Assembly (NCBI GenBank): GCA_012511645.1
Contig: JAAZFP010000275.1
Location: 1-10,978, forward strand
Direction of reading: 5' to 3'
Origin: Microbacteriaceae bacterium
GTDB lineage: Bacteria; Actinomycetota; Actinomycetes; Actinomycetales; Microbacteriaceae
Length of the DNA: 10,978 nucleotides
Shown here: one piece after another, positions 1 through 6,766 of the stretch
Layout of the letters: each line of letters starts with the position of its first letter
Position numbering within the stretch: position 1 is the stretch's first letter
The notes under the pieces: generated by a model
Seen by the model: the letters and a program-made list of their open reading frames with translations, nothing else
The model's database searches: none
Told to the model about the DNA's origin: nothing
Program-made: the position numbers and the translations under genes

Positions 1-3000
1 GCGCGCCGCACACGATCAAAGCTTTGATAATCGAGCGATGCCTGCGCCGTTTCAATCAGCACCTGCACCTCGGGCGAGAGGCCTCGCAGGTGCAGGGTTT
101 GGCTCGCGGTTCCCTCGCGCAGCTGCCACGATCCAAGCGTGAACAGTCGGTTCGGCCCGCCCGCGAGCGCGACACCTCCCATGCCGGCCTGCCGCCACCC
201 GCCCCACGGTTGGCGCTCCACACGCACATCGGTGGTCGCGCGACCGAGTGACAGCATCGCCGCATCGGTGCGCTCAAGCCATGGAATCGTCTCGGCGGGG
301 TCCGTCGCGTGGAGCGCGGCAACGCCACCCGCTCCGACGCGATTGGTGAGCGCGATGGCTTCGCTCATGGTGTGCACACTCGTGACCCCGATGACGGGCA
401 ACGAGGCGGCATCGTTCCAGAACGGCGACGACTTGCTTACCCCAAACCGCAGCCCGGGCCGCCAGAGCAGTTTCTCATCGTCGAGCGGCACCGGTCGCAC
501 CACCCACTCCTCGCCCGGCTCGAGATGGGTGAGGGTGCGCAGCTGCGCCTCGGTGAGCGGCCGCGGCAGCGGCCCAACAGCAAATGCCCGAGGATCAGCA
601 CCCCGCGGTTTCGCCGTGTTGCCCGCCTCAAGCGAAGACACCGCGTCGGCGAGCGCCGCGCGCAACGTCTCGGAGCGCCCGGCTGACCCAACCAACACGA
701 CAGCCCGGGCGACGCTCGGATCAGTATGCCCCGCACCAAACGCTGAACGAACCACATGGCGGGCCGCCGCAATCGGGTCAGCGGTGCCGGTGATGACCGC
801 GACGCCGGCCGCCACGAACCTTCCGAGAACTGGCAGGTCTGGCCGTCGGCGCAGCAGCGCGGTCGCCGTGTCTCGGCTGCCCAGCACCGTCGCGCGATCC
901 ACCAGCGGGTCAGCGATGACCTGTGTCGCAAGCTCAGTCATCGCACCCTCTGCGCTGCTGCCTGACCCATTCTCTGGTACTAACAGCGTGATCAGCCCTG
1001 CCGCAAGTCCTGCGGTCTGCGCGACATCGATCAATATCGCGGACGAACGGGCTACGGCCTGGTCGGCGATGAGCACCACTGCTGCCCCTGCCGCCACCAT
1101 CGCAAGCATCGCTTCCGTCCGGTCACGCAGTGACGAGCCGGCATCAGCCACGACCACCGCGACCCTGTCCGGCACAAACTGCGCGCCGCGCACCGCGCCG
1201 AGCCCGTGCGCGAGCTGTCCGAGATACCGGGCGGCGTCGATGGCTCCGCTGATATCTGTGTCAATGAGGCTGAGAGGCGCACCAGATTCGGCGACCTGCG
1301 CTTCAATCAGTCGTTCGCGGGCTGCTGCAATCGCGAGTGCAAGCCCTGTCACCTGGCGACCCCGCTCGGCGGGGCGCACTTCGCGCCACTGTTGGCTGGC
1401 CTCGCCTGCTCTCGTGACAACGGTCTCAAGTGACCGCGCATCAGCCTGGGCCCTCAACACCGATTCAAGCCCAATATCGCTTTCTCTCGCCCGGACGAGA
1501 GCGTTCTTGGCCCACTCACGGTTCTCAAAACTGCTCGCGTCGGTGACCGGTTCATTTGCGAACCCGGTCGCAGAGATCACCGGTACCCGCTGCAGGGGGC
1601 CCGCGAGCTCAAGGGTCAATTCTCCGGTGTGCGCTCGGGTGAGGCTCAGCACCGCGGCGGTGAGACCAGCGGTTGCGACCGTGACCGCCTGGGTCGGGTC
1701 ACGGTAGTACGCGGAGGTGTGTCGAGCTTCGTCGCTCCACTCGAGCGCGCGATGCTGCACACGATGACTTTCCGGCGCAGGTTGCATCGCACTCTGCAAC
1801 GCTTCATCGAGCCGTGCGGCACTCTGTTGCAGCGCACCAGGGTCAGCCGCGAGCAACGCACGTGTGTGGGTGAGCACAGAATCGGCGTCGAGTGTATCTG
1901 CGGCGAGCGCGATGAGATACTCGACCACTCCAGCGAACCCAGACTTTGGGGCCAACGGGAGCCGTCGTCGCACGGTAAAGCCGTGTTCTGTCAGCGCGGT
2001 TTCGAGCGAGGTGGCCACCCCCGCTCGCACCTGCAGGGTGAGTACGTCGCGGGTACGCTCCCCCGCGTGCCCCTCAGCAATCTGTGTTGTGAGGGCGAGC
2101 AGCAGCGGGTCATCTGATGCAGCGACCGTGCGCACGACATCACTGTTCGCAAGCAGCAGCGTGACGAGCCTGATCCACTGCGCTGTCTGCTCGAGGTCAC
2201 CATCAATCGTGGCAACGGGCAGGCCGCTCAGGATCGATGCGATCTGTTCGCCTCCTGCGATGCCCGCCACACGCACGGTCACCTCAATCGGCATGTGGCC
2301 GGCGAGCACTCTCGCCCGCGACAGCTGAATGATCGCCTCTGCGGTCTGCAGTGATTCGGGCAGTTCGGCCGCCAGGCTGATCCCGGTGCGCGCATGAGCA
2401 AGGTCGCGGTCGCTCAGTGCCTGCGCGAGCATGTGTGCGGCGAGCAACGAACTGCGGTAATCGCTCGATTCGAGAATCACCACGGTGTCGTGCTGCTGCG
2501 CAACCGCGAGCACACGGGTCAGGGCCTCAGCGCCTCGCTTCGCCTCGTGGTCGAGCGCCCAGTCGCCGGCAAGCCCTCCAGGCACGATCCGCGCCACGTC
2601 GACCGCCAGGTGGGTTACACCGGGTTGCGCGGCAAGCGAGGCAAGCCGATCGAGCTCCTGCTGGGCCGCAGCATCTCCCGCGATCTCAGCGCAGGTGAGC
2701 GCAAGCAGAGTGGGTGGTTCGTTGCCCTCGGGCGACCATGTGTCTGCGGCCACGACGAGGTGTGACACGCGCTCGCGCAGCCAGGTGCGGGCTGCGGGTA
2801 GCACCGCCCAGGGCATGCCGAGCGAGGCGAGCCCACCGGCTTTCACCGCGAAGCGTTCAAAGGCGGGCATCGATCGCGGCAGGTCGCGGCTGGCGTCGCG
2901 CAGCTCAAGCGCTGCAGCAAAATGGTCACTGCCCCCTGCGACCGCCTCAAGCAGACGTCTGGTGAAGGCAAACGAGTCGGCGTCATCGGCCGCAGCGTCG

Positions 3001-3182
3001 AGCAAGTCAGGTCGGGAAGCTCGCTGATCTAGGCGTGACGCCTCGTCTCGCAGCACCGGGCTGATGCCGAGCGTCGCGAGCCAGGCTTCGGTGCGGGCGA
3101 TGGCTGCTCGCACGAGGATCTCGGCTTCTGTGTTCCCGGAAGTGTTCCCGGAAGTGATGCCGGAGTCGTCGTGCTCGCCCAT
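1..3182 (-). CDS. PutA-like protein with degenerate active sites (probable double pseudoenzyme), 3' end beyond window
   Basis: I read this frame codon by codon from the ATG at 3182 to base 3 and found no stop: 1060 codons, still open at the edge. It follows actinobacterial PutA along its length, from an N-terminal helical part through a proline dehydrogenase barrel (about residues 190-440) to an aldehyde dehydrogenase domain (about 540-1030). Surviving landmarks are SAFG at 814-817, a VVLVGS stretch after it, RQPWGGW near 1000 and AGGPN after it. The ALDH alignment is ungapped around the active site, yet catalytic Cys is Pro822, oxyanion Asn is Gly682, the NAD-site Lys is Ile705 and the general-base Glu is Arg788. 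In the barrel the proline-binding Arg-Arg pair is Ala425-Leu426, the motif Tyr is Arg407 and the RLVKG Lys is Val305. An active PutA oxidises proline to glutamate; this one should do neither step. It starts 9 bases after the aminotransferase gene with only a weak, badly spaced GAGG, so coupled translation is likely. Homology is from remembered family consensus. Function unknown. Confidence 0.85.
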   Translation of the reverse strand, partial: MGEHDDSGITSGNTSGNTEAEILVRAAIARTEAWLATLGISPVLRDEASRLDQRASRPDLLDAAADDADSFAFTRRLLEAVAGGSDHFAAALELRDASRDLPRSMPAFERFAVKAGGLASLGMPWAVLPAARTWLRERVSHLVVAADTWSPEGNEPPTLLALTCAEIAGDAAAQQELDRLASLAAQPGVTHLAVDVARIVPGGLAGDWALDHEAKRGAEALTRVLAVAQQHDTVVILESSDYRSSLLAAHMLAQALSDRDLAHARTGISLAAELPESLQTAEAIIQLSRARVLAGHMPIEVTVRVAGIAGGEQIASILSGLPVATIDGDLEQTAQWIRLVTLLLANSDVVRTVAASDDPLLLALTTQIAEGHAGERTRDVLTLQVRAGVATSLETALTEHGFTVRRRLPLAPKSGFAGVVEYLIALAADTLDADSVLTHTRALLAADPGALQQSAARLDEALQSAMQPAPESHRVQHRALEWSDEARHTSAYYRDPTQAVTVATAGLTAAVLSLTRAHTGELTLELAGPLQRVPVISATGFANEPVTDASSFENREWAKNALVRARESDIGLESVLRAQADARSLETVVTRAGEASQQWREVRPAERGRQVTGLALAIAAARERLIEAQVAESGAPLSLIDTDISGAIDAARYLGQLAHGLGAVRGAQFVPDRVAVVVADAGSSLRDRTEAMLAMVAAGAAVVLIADQAVARSSAILIDVAQTAGLAAGLITLLVPENGSGSSAEGAMTELATQVIADPLVDRATVLGSRDTATALLRRRPDLPVLGRFVAAGVAVITGTADPIAAARHVVRSAFGAGHTDPSVARAVVLVGSAGRSETLRAALADAVSSLEAGNTAKPRGADPRAFAVGPLPRPLTEAQLRTLTHLEPGEEWVVRPVPLDDEKLLWRPGLRFGVSKSSPFWNDAASLPVIGVTSVHTMSEAIALTNRVGAGGVAALHATDPAETIPWLERTDAAMLSLGRATTDVRVERQPWGGWRQAGMGGVALAGGPNRLFTLGSWQLREGTASQTLHLRGLSPEVQVLIETAQASLDYQSFDRVRR
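3130..3155 (-). repeat. 12-bp tandem duplication (TSGN x2) near the start of the PutA-like gene
   Basis: The + strand shows gttcccggaagt twice in a row within this interval. On the coding strand it gives Thr-Ser-Gly-Asn twice (residues 10-17), within a polar N-terminal tail ahead of the recognisable PutA homology. The copies are identical, which suggests a recent slippage event, and the frame is kept. Confidence 0.85.
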
Positions 3183-3191
3183 GCCTCAACT

Positions 3192-4310
3192 CTAGAAGCT
3201 GACGGGCGTGATCCCCTGTAAGGCCGACAAGAAACGGTCATTCATGTCGCGGTCGCCGACTGTGATTCTGATGCCCTCGGCGCCGTAGGCTCGCGCCACC
3301 ACGCCACCCTGTTTCAGAGTCTCGTCGATCTCTGGGGTGCGCTCCCCGGTGCGCAGCCAGATGAAGTTGCCGAACGAGTCGGGGGTGTGCCAACCAGCGT
3401 CGCGCACCGCCTGCAACAGCCGAGTGCGCTCGCTGACGATCTGATCGATGCGCTGTTGCAGCTCGGTTTCGGCGTCGAGCGAGGCAATCGCCGCGGCCTG
3501 GGCGAGGTCACTCACCCCGAACGGCACCGCGACGCGACGCAGGTTGCCAGCAATGCGCTCGTTCGCGACCGCATAGCCGATGCGCAGCCCCGCAAGGCCG
3601 TAGGCCTTCGAGAAGGTGTGCAAGACGGCGACATTTGGGTAGCGGCGAAACAGGTCGAGCCCGTTCACCGAGTTCGAGTCAGTGTCGAAGTGCGTGTAGG
3701 CCTCGTCGATGACGACGAGCACATCGCTCGGCACCCGCGCAAGAAACGCTTCAGCCTCGTCCGCGCTGACGGTCGTGCCGGTCGGGTTGTTGGGGGTGCA
3801 GATGAAGATGAGTCGGGTGCGTGGGGTGATCGCCGCGGCCATCGCATCGAGGTCGTGTCGCTCGTCTGCGGTGAGCGGCACACGCACGGGGGTGGCGCCC
3901 GCTATTTGCACGAGAATCGGGTACGCCTCGAACGACCGCCAAGCGAAGATCACTTCGTCGCCCTCATCAGCGGAGGCGTTGATCAGTTGCTGAGCAACCT
4001 CGACCGATCCTGCGCCAACCGCGACCTCGTCGAGCGAGACCCCAAGATGATCGGCGATGCGCTGACGCACCTGGGTCGCGCCCATGTCGGGGTAGAGATG
4101 GAAGCTCTCGAGTTTCGCACGGGTGACATCGAGCACGGATGCGAGCGGAGGGTACGGGTTCTCGTTCGACGAGAGCTTCACCGCGTTCGGCACCGACTTA
4201 CCCTGCACATAGGCGGGCAACTGCTCGACAGCGGCGCGCTGCTTCACCGCGTGTGCTGACGGCTCCGCTTGTATTGAAAGCTCTGCTTGTGCTGACGGCT
4301 CTGCGCTCAT
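3192..4310 (-). CDS. pat: Class I/II aminotransferase, Pat/HisC type (aromatic amino acid or histidinol-phosphate transaminase)
   Basis: This is a PLP-dependent transaminase of 372 residues, close to the family's usual 350-370. The Schiff-base Lys235 lies in HTFSKAYGLAGLRIGY. Other visible residues are the TPNNPTGT loop at 172-179, Asp202 and Tyr205 in VIDEAY for the PLP ring, Arg243 for the phosphate, and Arg348 in GIRITVG for the substrate carboxylate. The stretch FAWRSFEAYPI at 122-132 is typical of the actinobacterial Pat branch, which transfers amino groups between aromatic amino acids and 2-oxoglutarate. HisC itself is close, and no other histidine genes are nearby, so I prefer Pat. The ATG overlaps the upstream PEBP stop as ATGA, and a good GGAGG lies 6 bases before it (4317-4321), which fixes the start. 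The first 21 residues are an unusual repetitive extension ahead of the core. The PutA-like gene follows after 9 bases. Confidence 0.88.
   Translation of the reverse strand: MSAEPSAQAELSIQAEPSAHAVKQRAAVEQLPAYVQGKSVPNAVKLSSNENPYPPLASVLDVTRAKLESFHLYPDMGATQVRQRIADHLGVSLDEVAVGAGSVEVAQQLINASADEGDEVIFAWRSFEAYPILVQIAGATPVRVPLTADERHDLDAMAAAITPRTRLIFICTPNNPTGTTVSADEAEAFLARVPSDVLVVIDEAYTHFDTDSNSVNGLDLFRRYPNVAVLHTFSKAYGLAGLRIGYAVANERIAGNLRRVAVPFGVSDLAQAAAIASLDAETELQQRIDQIVSERTRLLQAVRDAGWHTPDSFGNFIWLRTGERTPEIDETLKQGGVVARAYGAEGIRITVGDRDMNDRFLSALQGITPVSF
4249..4302 (-). repeat. pat: Three 18-bp tandem repeats encoding a hexapeptide repeat at the aminotransferase N-terminus
   Basis: Units lie at 4249-4266, 4267-4284 and 4285-4302. 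The outer two differ at 2 of 18 positions, with a G/T and a C/T change; the middle one is more diverged. They encode EPSAQA, ELSIQA and EPSAHA in protein order, between the initial MSA and the conserved core. Because 18 is a multiple of three, unit gain or loss would keep the frame. The segment is likely a flexible tail. Confidence 0.85.
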
Positions 4311-4858
4311 GCTGCACCTCCGAACTCGCCGGTGCCGACCAGGATCGCGCGGCCGACGACCGCGTCGCGCATCATGAAGCCGAGCACCGCCGGCGTCGCC
4401 TGCGGATCAATGTCGATGTGGGCGACGTTCAGCGCGTGCACGACGAACCAGTAGTGGTGCACCCCGGTGCCTTCGGGCGGCCCTGCGCCGATAAACGCGG
4501 GCACGCGCATCTCGTTTGGCAGCGTGATCGCCCCCTCGGGCAGCAGGCCATGTGAGGGGTCGCCCGCACCAGCGGCGAGCGAGGTCACGTCGGCTGGGAC
4601 GTTCGCAACCGCCCAGTGCCAGAAGCCCGAACCAGTCGGGGCATCGGGGTCGAAGCAGGTGATGGCGTAGCTGAGTGTGCCCTCGGGCGCCCCGCTCCAG
4701 GCAAGTTGCGGCGACTGATCCGCGCCACCCGCGTCGGCGCCAAACACCGATGCTGGCAGCGGCTCGCCCGCGCGCACCTGCGCGCTTGTCACCTCAAACT
4801 CGGGCACCTGACGCATCTGCGCGTAGGGGTTGATGACGCCTCGACCGGCACTGGCCAT
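4307..4858 (-). CDS. YbhB/YbcL family phosphatidylethanolamine-binding-like (Raf kinase inhibitor-like) protein
   Basis: A PEBP-fold protein of 183 residues, the usual bacterial length. It shows the first conserved ligand-pocket motif, DPDAPTG at 70-76, followed by HW at 81-82, and the second, GP-x7-HHY, at 126-136. Bacterial members have no settled biochemical role; small anion or phospholipid head-group binding is the family expectation. I see no signal peptide or membrane segment, so it should be cytoplasmic. An in-frame ATG six codons upstream (4876) is possible, but the ATG at 4858 has a strong GGGAGG (4866-4871) 7 bases before it, so I use that. It is the first gene of a three-gene operon and its TGA overlaps the start of the aminotransferase gene. 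It lies divergent to the GntR regulator. Confidence 0.87.
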   Translation of the reverse strand: MASAGRGVINPYAQMRQVPEFEVTSAQVRAGEPLPASVFGADAGGADQSPQLAWSGAPEGTLSYAITCFDPDAPTGSGFWHWAVANVPADVTSLAAGAGDPSHGLLPEGAITLPNEMRVPAFIGAGPPEGTGVHHYWFVVHALNVAHIDIDPQATPAVLGFMMRDAVVGRAILVGTGEFGGAA

Positions 4859-4986
4859 TCTTCTGCCTCCCTGCATGACTTCACCCTGCGATGTGGTGGT
4901 GCTCCCAGCCTATGGCCCAAACCCCACTCGGTATACTGGTGCGTGGATCCGCGCTGTGGCGCGCGGCGTGCATCAGGAGGGCAAGC
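4859..4986. promoter_or_regulatory. Divergent control region between the PEBP-pat-PutA-like operon and the GntR gene
   Basis: This 128-base gap is the only place where the operon and the regulator can both be controlled. TATACT at 4932-4937 matches the -10 consensus at 5 of 6 positions on the plus strand. It overlaps the perfect palindrome GTATAC (4931-4936), which reads TATACC on the minus strand and could serve as a -10 there as well. FadR-group regulators commonly bind short GT-n-AC dyads, so this may also be the operator. I found no convincing -35 hexamer for either direction. The role as promoter or operator is inference. Confidence 0.45.
4975..4980 (+). promoter_or_regulatory. Shine-Dalgarno site that fixes the GTG start of the GntR gene
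   Basis: A perfect AGGAGG lies 6 bases before the GTG at 4987. The frame is open further upstream, to a possible start at 4891. That longer version would add 32 residues unlike the family, whose winged-helix domain normally begins close to the N-terminus. Confidence 0.85.
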
Positions 4987-5772
4987 GTGGCGGTCAAAAC
5001 AACGGGCTCCGAGCGGGCACGTTCGACGCTCGCATATTTGCGGCGCCACATCACGACCGGTGCGTGGCCGGTGGGCAGCCGCATTCCAATTGAGCCTGAG
5101 CTGGCCGAACAAATTGGTGTCGGTCGCAGCACGGTGCGCGAAGCGGTTCGCTCCCTCGCATCGATCGGCATGCTCGAGACCCTGCCTGGTCGCGGCACGT
5201 TTGTGCGCTCAGCCGCGCCGACCAGCACCCTGCTCAATGAGTTCTTGAACGACTTCACGCTCGAAGAGATTCTGGGCTACCGCCGCGCCCTCGAGCTCGA
5301 GGCCGCGCAGCAGGCGTCGCTGCACCGCACCGACGAAGACCTCCAGGCGCTCGAACAGGCCATGATCGAAGAGCGCGGCTGCACGAGGTGCCCCGTGCTG
5401 ATGAGCGGCAATGAGTCATCGGCGTTCGACAGCCGCTTTCACCGGCTGATCTTTGACGCCGCGAAGAACCGACTGCTTGCCTCGCTGTACGCGGGCACGA
5501 ACGACCAGTTGCGCACCCCCGCCCACCGCGGGCGCCTCGCAAACGTCGCCTCGGCCAGCGAAATGGAGCGCGACCACGCGCGCATTCTCGACGCGATTCG
5601 TCGACGAGATTTTATTGACACGGTGCACGCCATGGCCGACCACGTCGATCACGACGTCGTCATTGTGACTGATCAGCACGAGGTCGTGCCAGCGCTCGTA
5701 CGCAGCCCCGAGCAGCAGCAGCGCATCGATGTGGCCCGCAAGGCCGACGAACAGCGCGTCAGCGCGAACTAA
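4987..5772 (+). CDS. GntR/FadR-family transcriptional regulator with FCD ligand-binding domain
   Basis: A 261-residue one-component regulator, normal length for the FadR group. Residues about 10-75 form the winged helix: recognition helix VGRSTVREAVRSLASIGML at 45-63, then the wing PGRGTFV at 67-73. Residues about 90-225 are the all-helical FCD domain that binds small carboxylates, often through a metal. The expected ligands are present with family spacing: Asp148, His152, His197 and His219. An unusual CTRC pair (Cys132 and Cys135) lies in the loop before the ligand helix. The C-terminal 35 residues are polar and outside the domain. The start is the GTG with a perfect AGGAGG 6 bases upstream. 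It is divergent to the PEBP-pat-PutA-like operon, a common arrangement for a regulator and its target, and a GTATAC dyad lies between them. The effector cannot be read from sequence. Confidence 0.9.
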   Translation: MAVKTTGSERARSTLAYLRRHITTGAWPVGSRIPIEPELAEQIGVGRSTVREAVRSLASIGMLETLPGRGTFVRSAAPTSTLLNEFLNDFTLEEILGYRRALELEAAQQASLHRTDEDLQALEQAMIEERGCTRCPVLMSGNESSAFDSRFHRLIFDAAKNRLLASLYAGTNDQLRTPAHRGRLANVASASEMERDHARILDAIRRRDFIDTVHAMADHVDHDVVIVTDQHEVVPALVRSPEQQQRIDVARKADEQRVSAN

Positions 5773-5794
5773 CGACCGCGAATCAAAGACACCG

Positions 5795-5800
5795 TACGAT
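5795..5800 (+). promoter_or_regulatory. trhO: -10-like hexamer placed for a leaderless trhO transcript
   Basis: TACGAT matches the TANNNT pattern and ends exactly 6 bases before the GTG start at 5807, which would put the transcription start at or next to the start codon. The GAGGG just before the GTG is too close to act as a ribosome binding site. No good -35 is visible. Confidence 0.5.
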
Positions 5801-5806
5801 TGAGGG

Positions 5807-6748
5807 GTGTCTGAGCCCAAAATCCTGCTGTATTACGCCTTCGCGCCCATCGCCGACCCCGAAGCGGTGATGCTCTGGCAGCGCGAGTTGTGCGAGTCGC
5901 TCGGCCTGCGCGGGCGCATCATCATCTCGAAGCACGGCATCAATGGCACGGTCGGCGGCGAAATCGACGCCTGCAAGCAATACCTCAAGCGCAGTCGCGA
6001 GTACACCCCGTTTTCGGGGCTCGGGGTGAAGTGGAGCGACGCGACCGGCTTCGCACCAGCCACACCGCAGCTGCTCAAGGGCGTGGATCGCGGCCCGCGA
6101 TGGCAGCAGATCAGCGACTTTCCAAAGCTCAGCGTGAAAGTGCGCGATGAACTCGTCGCCTTCGGCATTCCCGATGAGACCATCGTTGATGAGAACGGTG
6201 TCGTGGGCGGCGGGCAGCACTTGAGCCCCGCCCAGGTGAACGCCCTGGTCGAGGCGCGCGGCGAGGAGGTTGTCTTCTTCGACGGGCGCAACGCCTGGGA
6301 GGCCGAGATCGGCCGGTTCAAAGACGCGATCGTGCCCGATGTGCGCACCACGCACGGCTTTATCGAGCAGATCGAGTCAGGTGTGTTTGATGACATCAAG
6401 GATCGACCCGTCATCACCTATTGCACGGGCGGCATTCGCTGCGAGATTCTCTCTGCCGCGATGAAGAACCGTGGGTTTGGCGAGGTCTACCAAATCGACG
6501 GCGGCGTGGTGCGCTACGGCGAAGCGTTCGGCAATGACGGGCTGTGGGAGGGGTCGCTTGCCGTCTTCGACGGCCGCGAAGCGATGGACTTCGCGCCCGG
6601 CGCCGAGGTGCTCGGCCGCTGCGCGGTGTGCGAGGCTCCCTCAAACCGCGTCATCGACTGCGGTGAGCGGGGTGGCTGCCGCGCGCGGTTTGTGGCGTGT
6701 GAAGCCCACCTCGACGCGCGCTGCGACGAGCACCGCGTCACGGCATAG
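5807..6748 (+). CDS. trhO: Oxygen-dependent tRNA uridine(34) hydroxylase TrhO (rhodanese-fold, YceA family)
   Basis: TrhO hydroxylates uridine 34 in the anticodon of certain tRNAs to 5-hydroxyuridine, the first step to the wobble modifications that help read several codons. The 313-residue protein has the N-terminal ferredoxin-like domain (about 1-115; RIIISKHGINGTVGG at 37-51) and a rhodanese domain (about 130-245) with active-site Cys206 in TYCTGGIRCE and FFDGRNAWE at 157-165. A Cys-rich tail (Cys272, Cys275, Cys285, Cys291, Cys298, Cys306) probably binds zinc. About 20 extra residues (roughly 82-102) sit between the WSD motif and FPKLSVKVRDE, where orthologs I remember have a short turn. 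The start is GTG, supported by the -10-like hexamer just upstream and by the SEPKILLYY beginning typical of the family. It lies 34 bases after the GntR gene but seems to have its own promoter. It converges with the M13 gene. Confidence 0.93.
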   Translation: MSEPKILLYYAFAPIADPEAVMLWQRELCESLGLRGRIIISKHGINGTVGGEIDACKQYLKRSREYTPFSGLGVKWSDATGFAPATPQLLKGVDRGPRWQQISDFPKLSVKVRDELVAFGIPDETIVDENGVVGGGQHLSPAQVNALVEARGEEVVFFDGRNAWEAEIGRFKDAIVPDVRTTHGFIEQIESGVFDDIKDRPVITYCTGGIRCEILSAAMKNRGFGEVYQIDGGVVRYGEAFGNDGLWEGSLAVFDGREAMDFAPGAEVLGRCAVCEAPSNRVIDCGERGGCRARFVACEAHLDARCDEHRVTA

Positions 6749-6766
6749 CCGCCGGCCTGGGGAGAC

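Noticed and set aside
139..1707. 522-codon plus-strand open frame
   Set aside because: Its composition is low-complexity Ala/Ser/Thr/Arg with no recognisable motif, and it lies opposite the PutA-like gene, whose own frame shows clear family motifs. It is an antisense shadow of a high-GC gene.
1..3182. The PutA-like gene as a decayed pseudogene
   Set aside because: No in-frame stop or frameshift was found in 1060 codons, and the structural motifs are kept in register. Only functional residues are lost, so a pseudoenzyme fits better than decay.
3387..4259. 290-codon plus-strand open frame
   Set aside because: It is antisense to the aminotransferase, whose PLP motifs are unmistakable, and its product resembles no family.
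4859..4876. Upstream ATG at 4876 for the PEBP gene
   Set aside because: The ATG at 4858 has a strong, well-spaced GGGAGG; the longer form would translate that ribosome binding site.
5783..6417. Overlapping minus-strand frames of 190 and 194 codons
   Set aside because: Both are antisense to trhO and show no domain or start signal.
6749..6766. A terminator between trhO and the M13 gene
   Set aside because: The 18-base gap has only a short GC-rich GCCGGC element with no usable stem or T-run.
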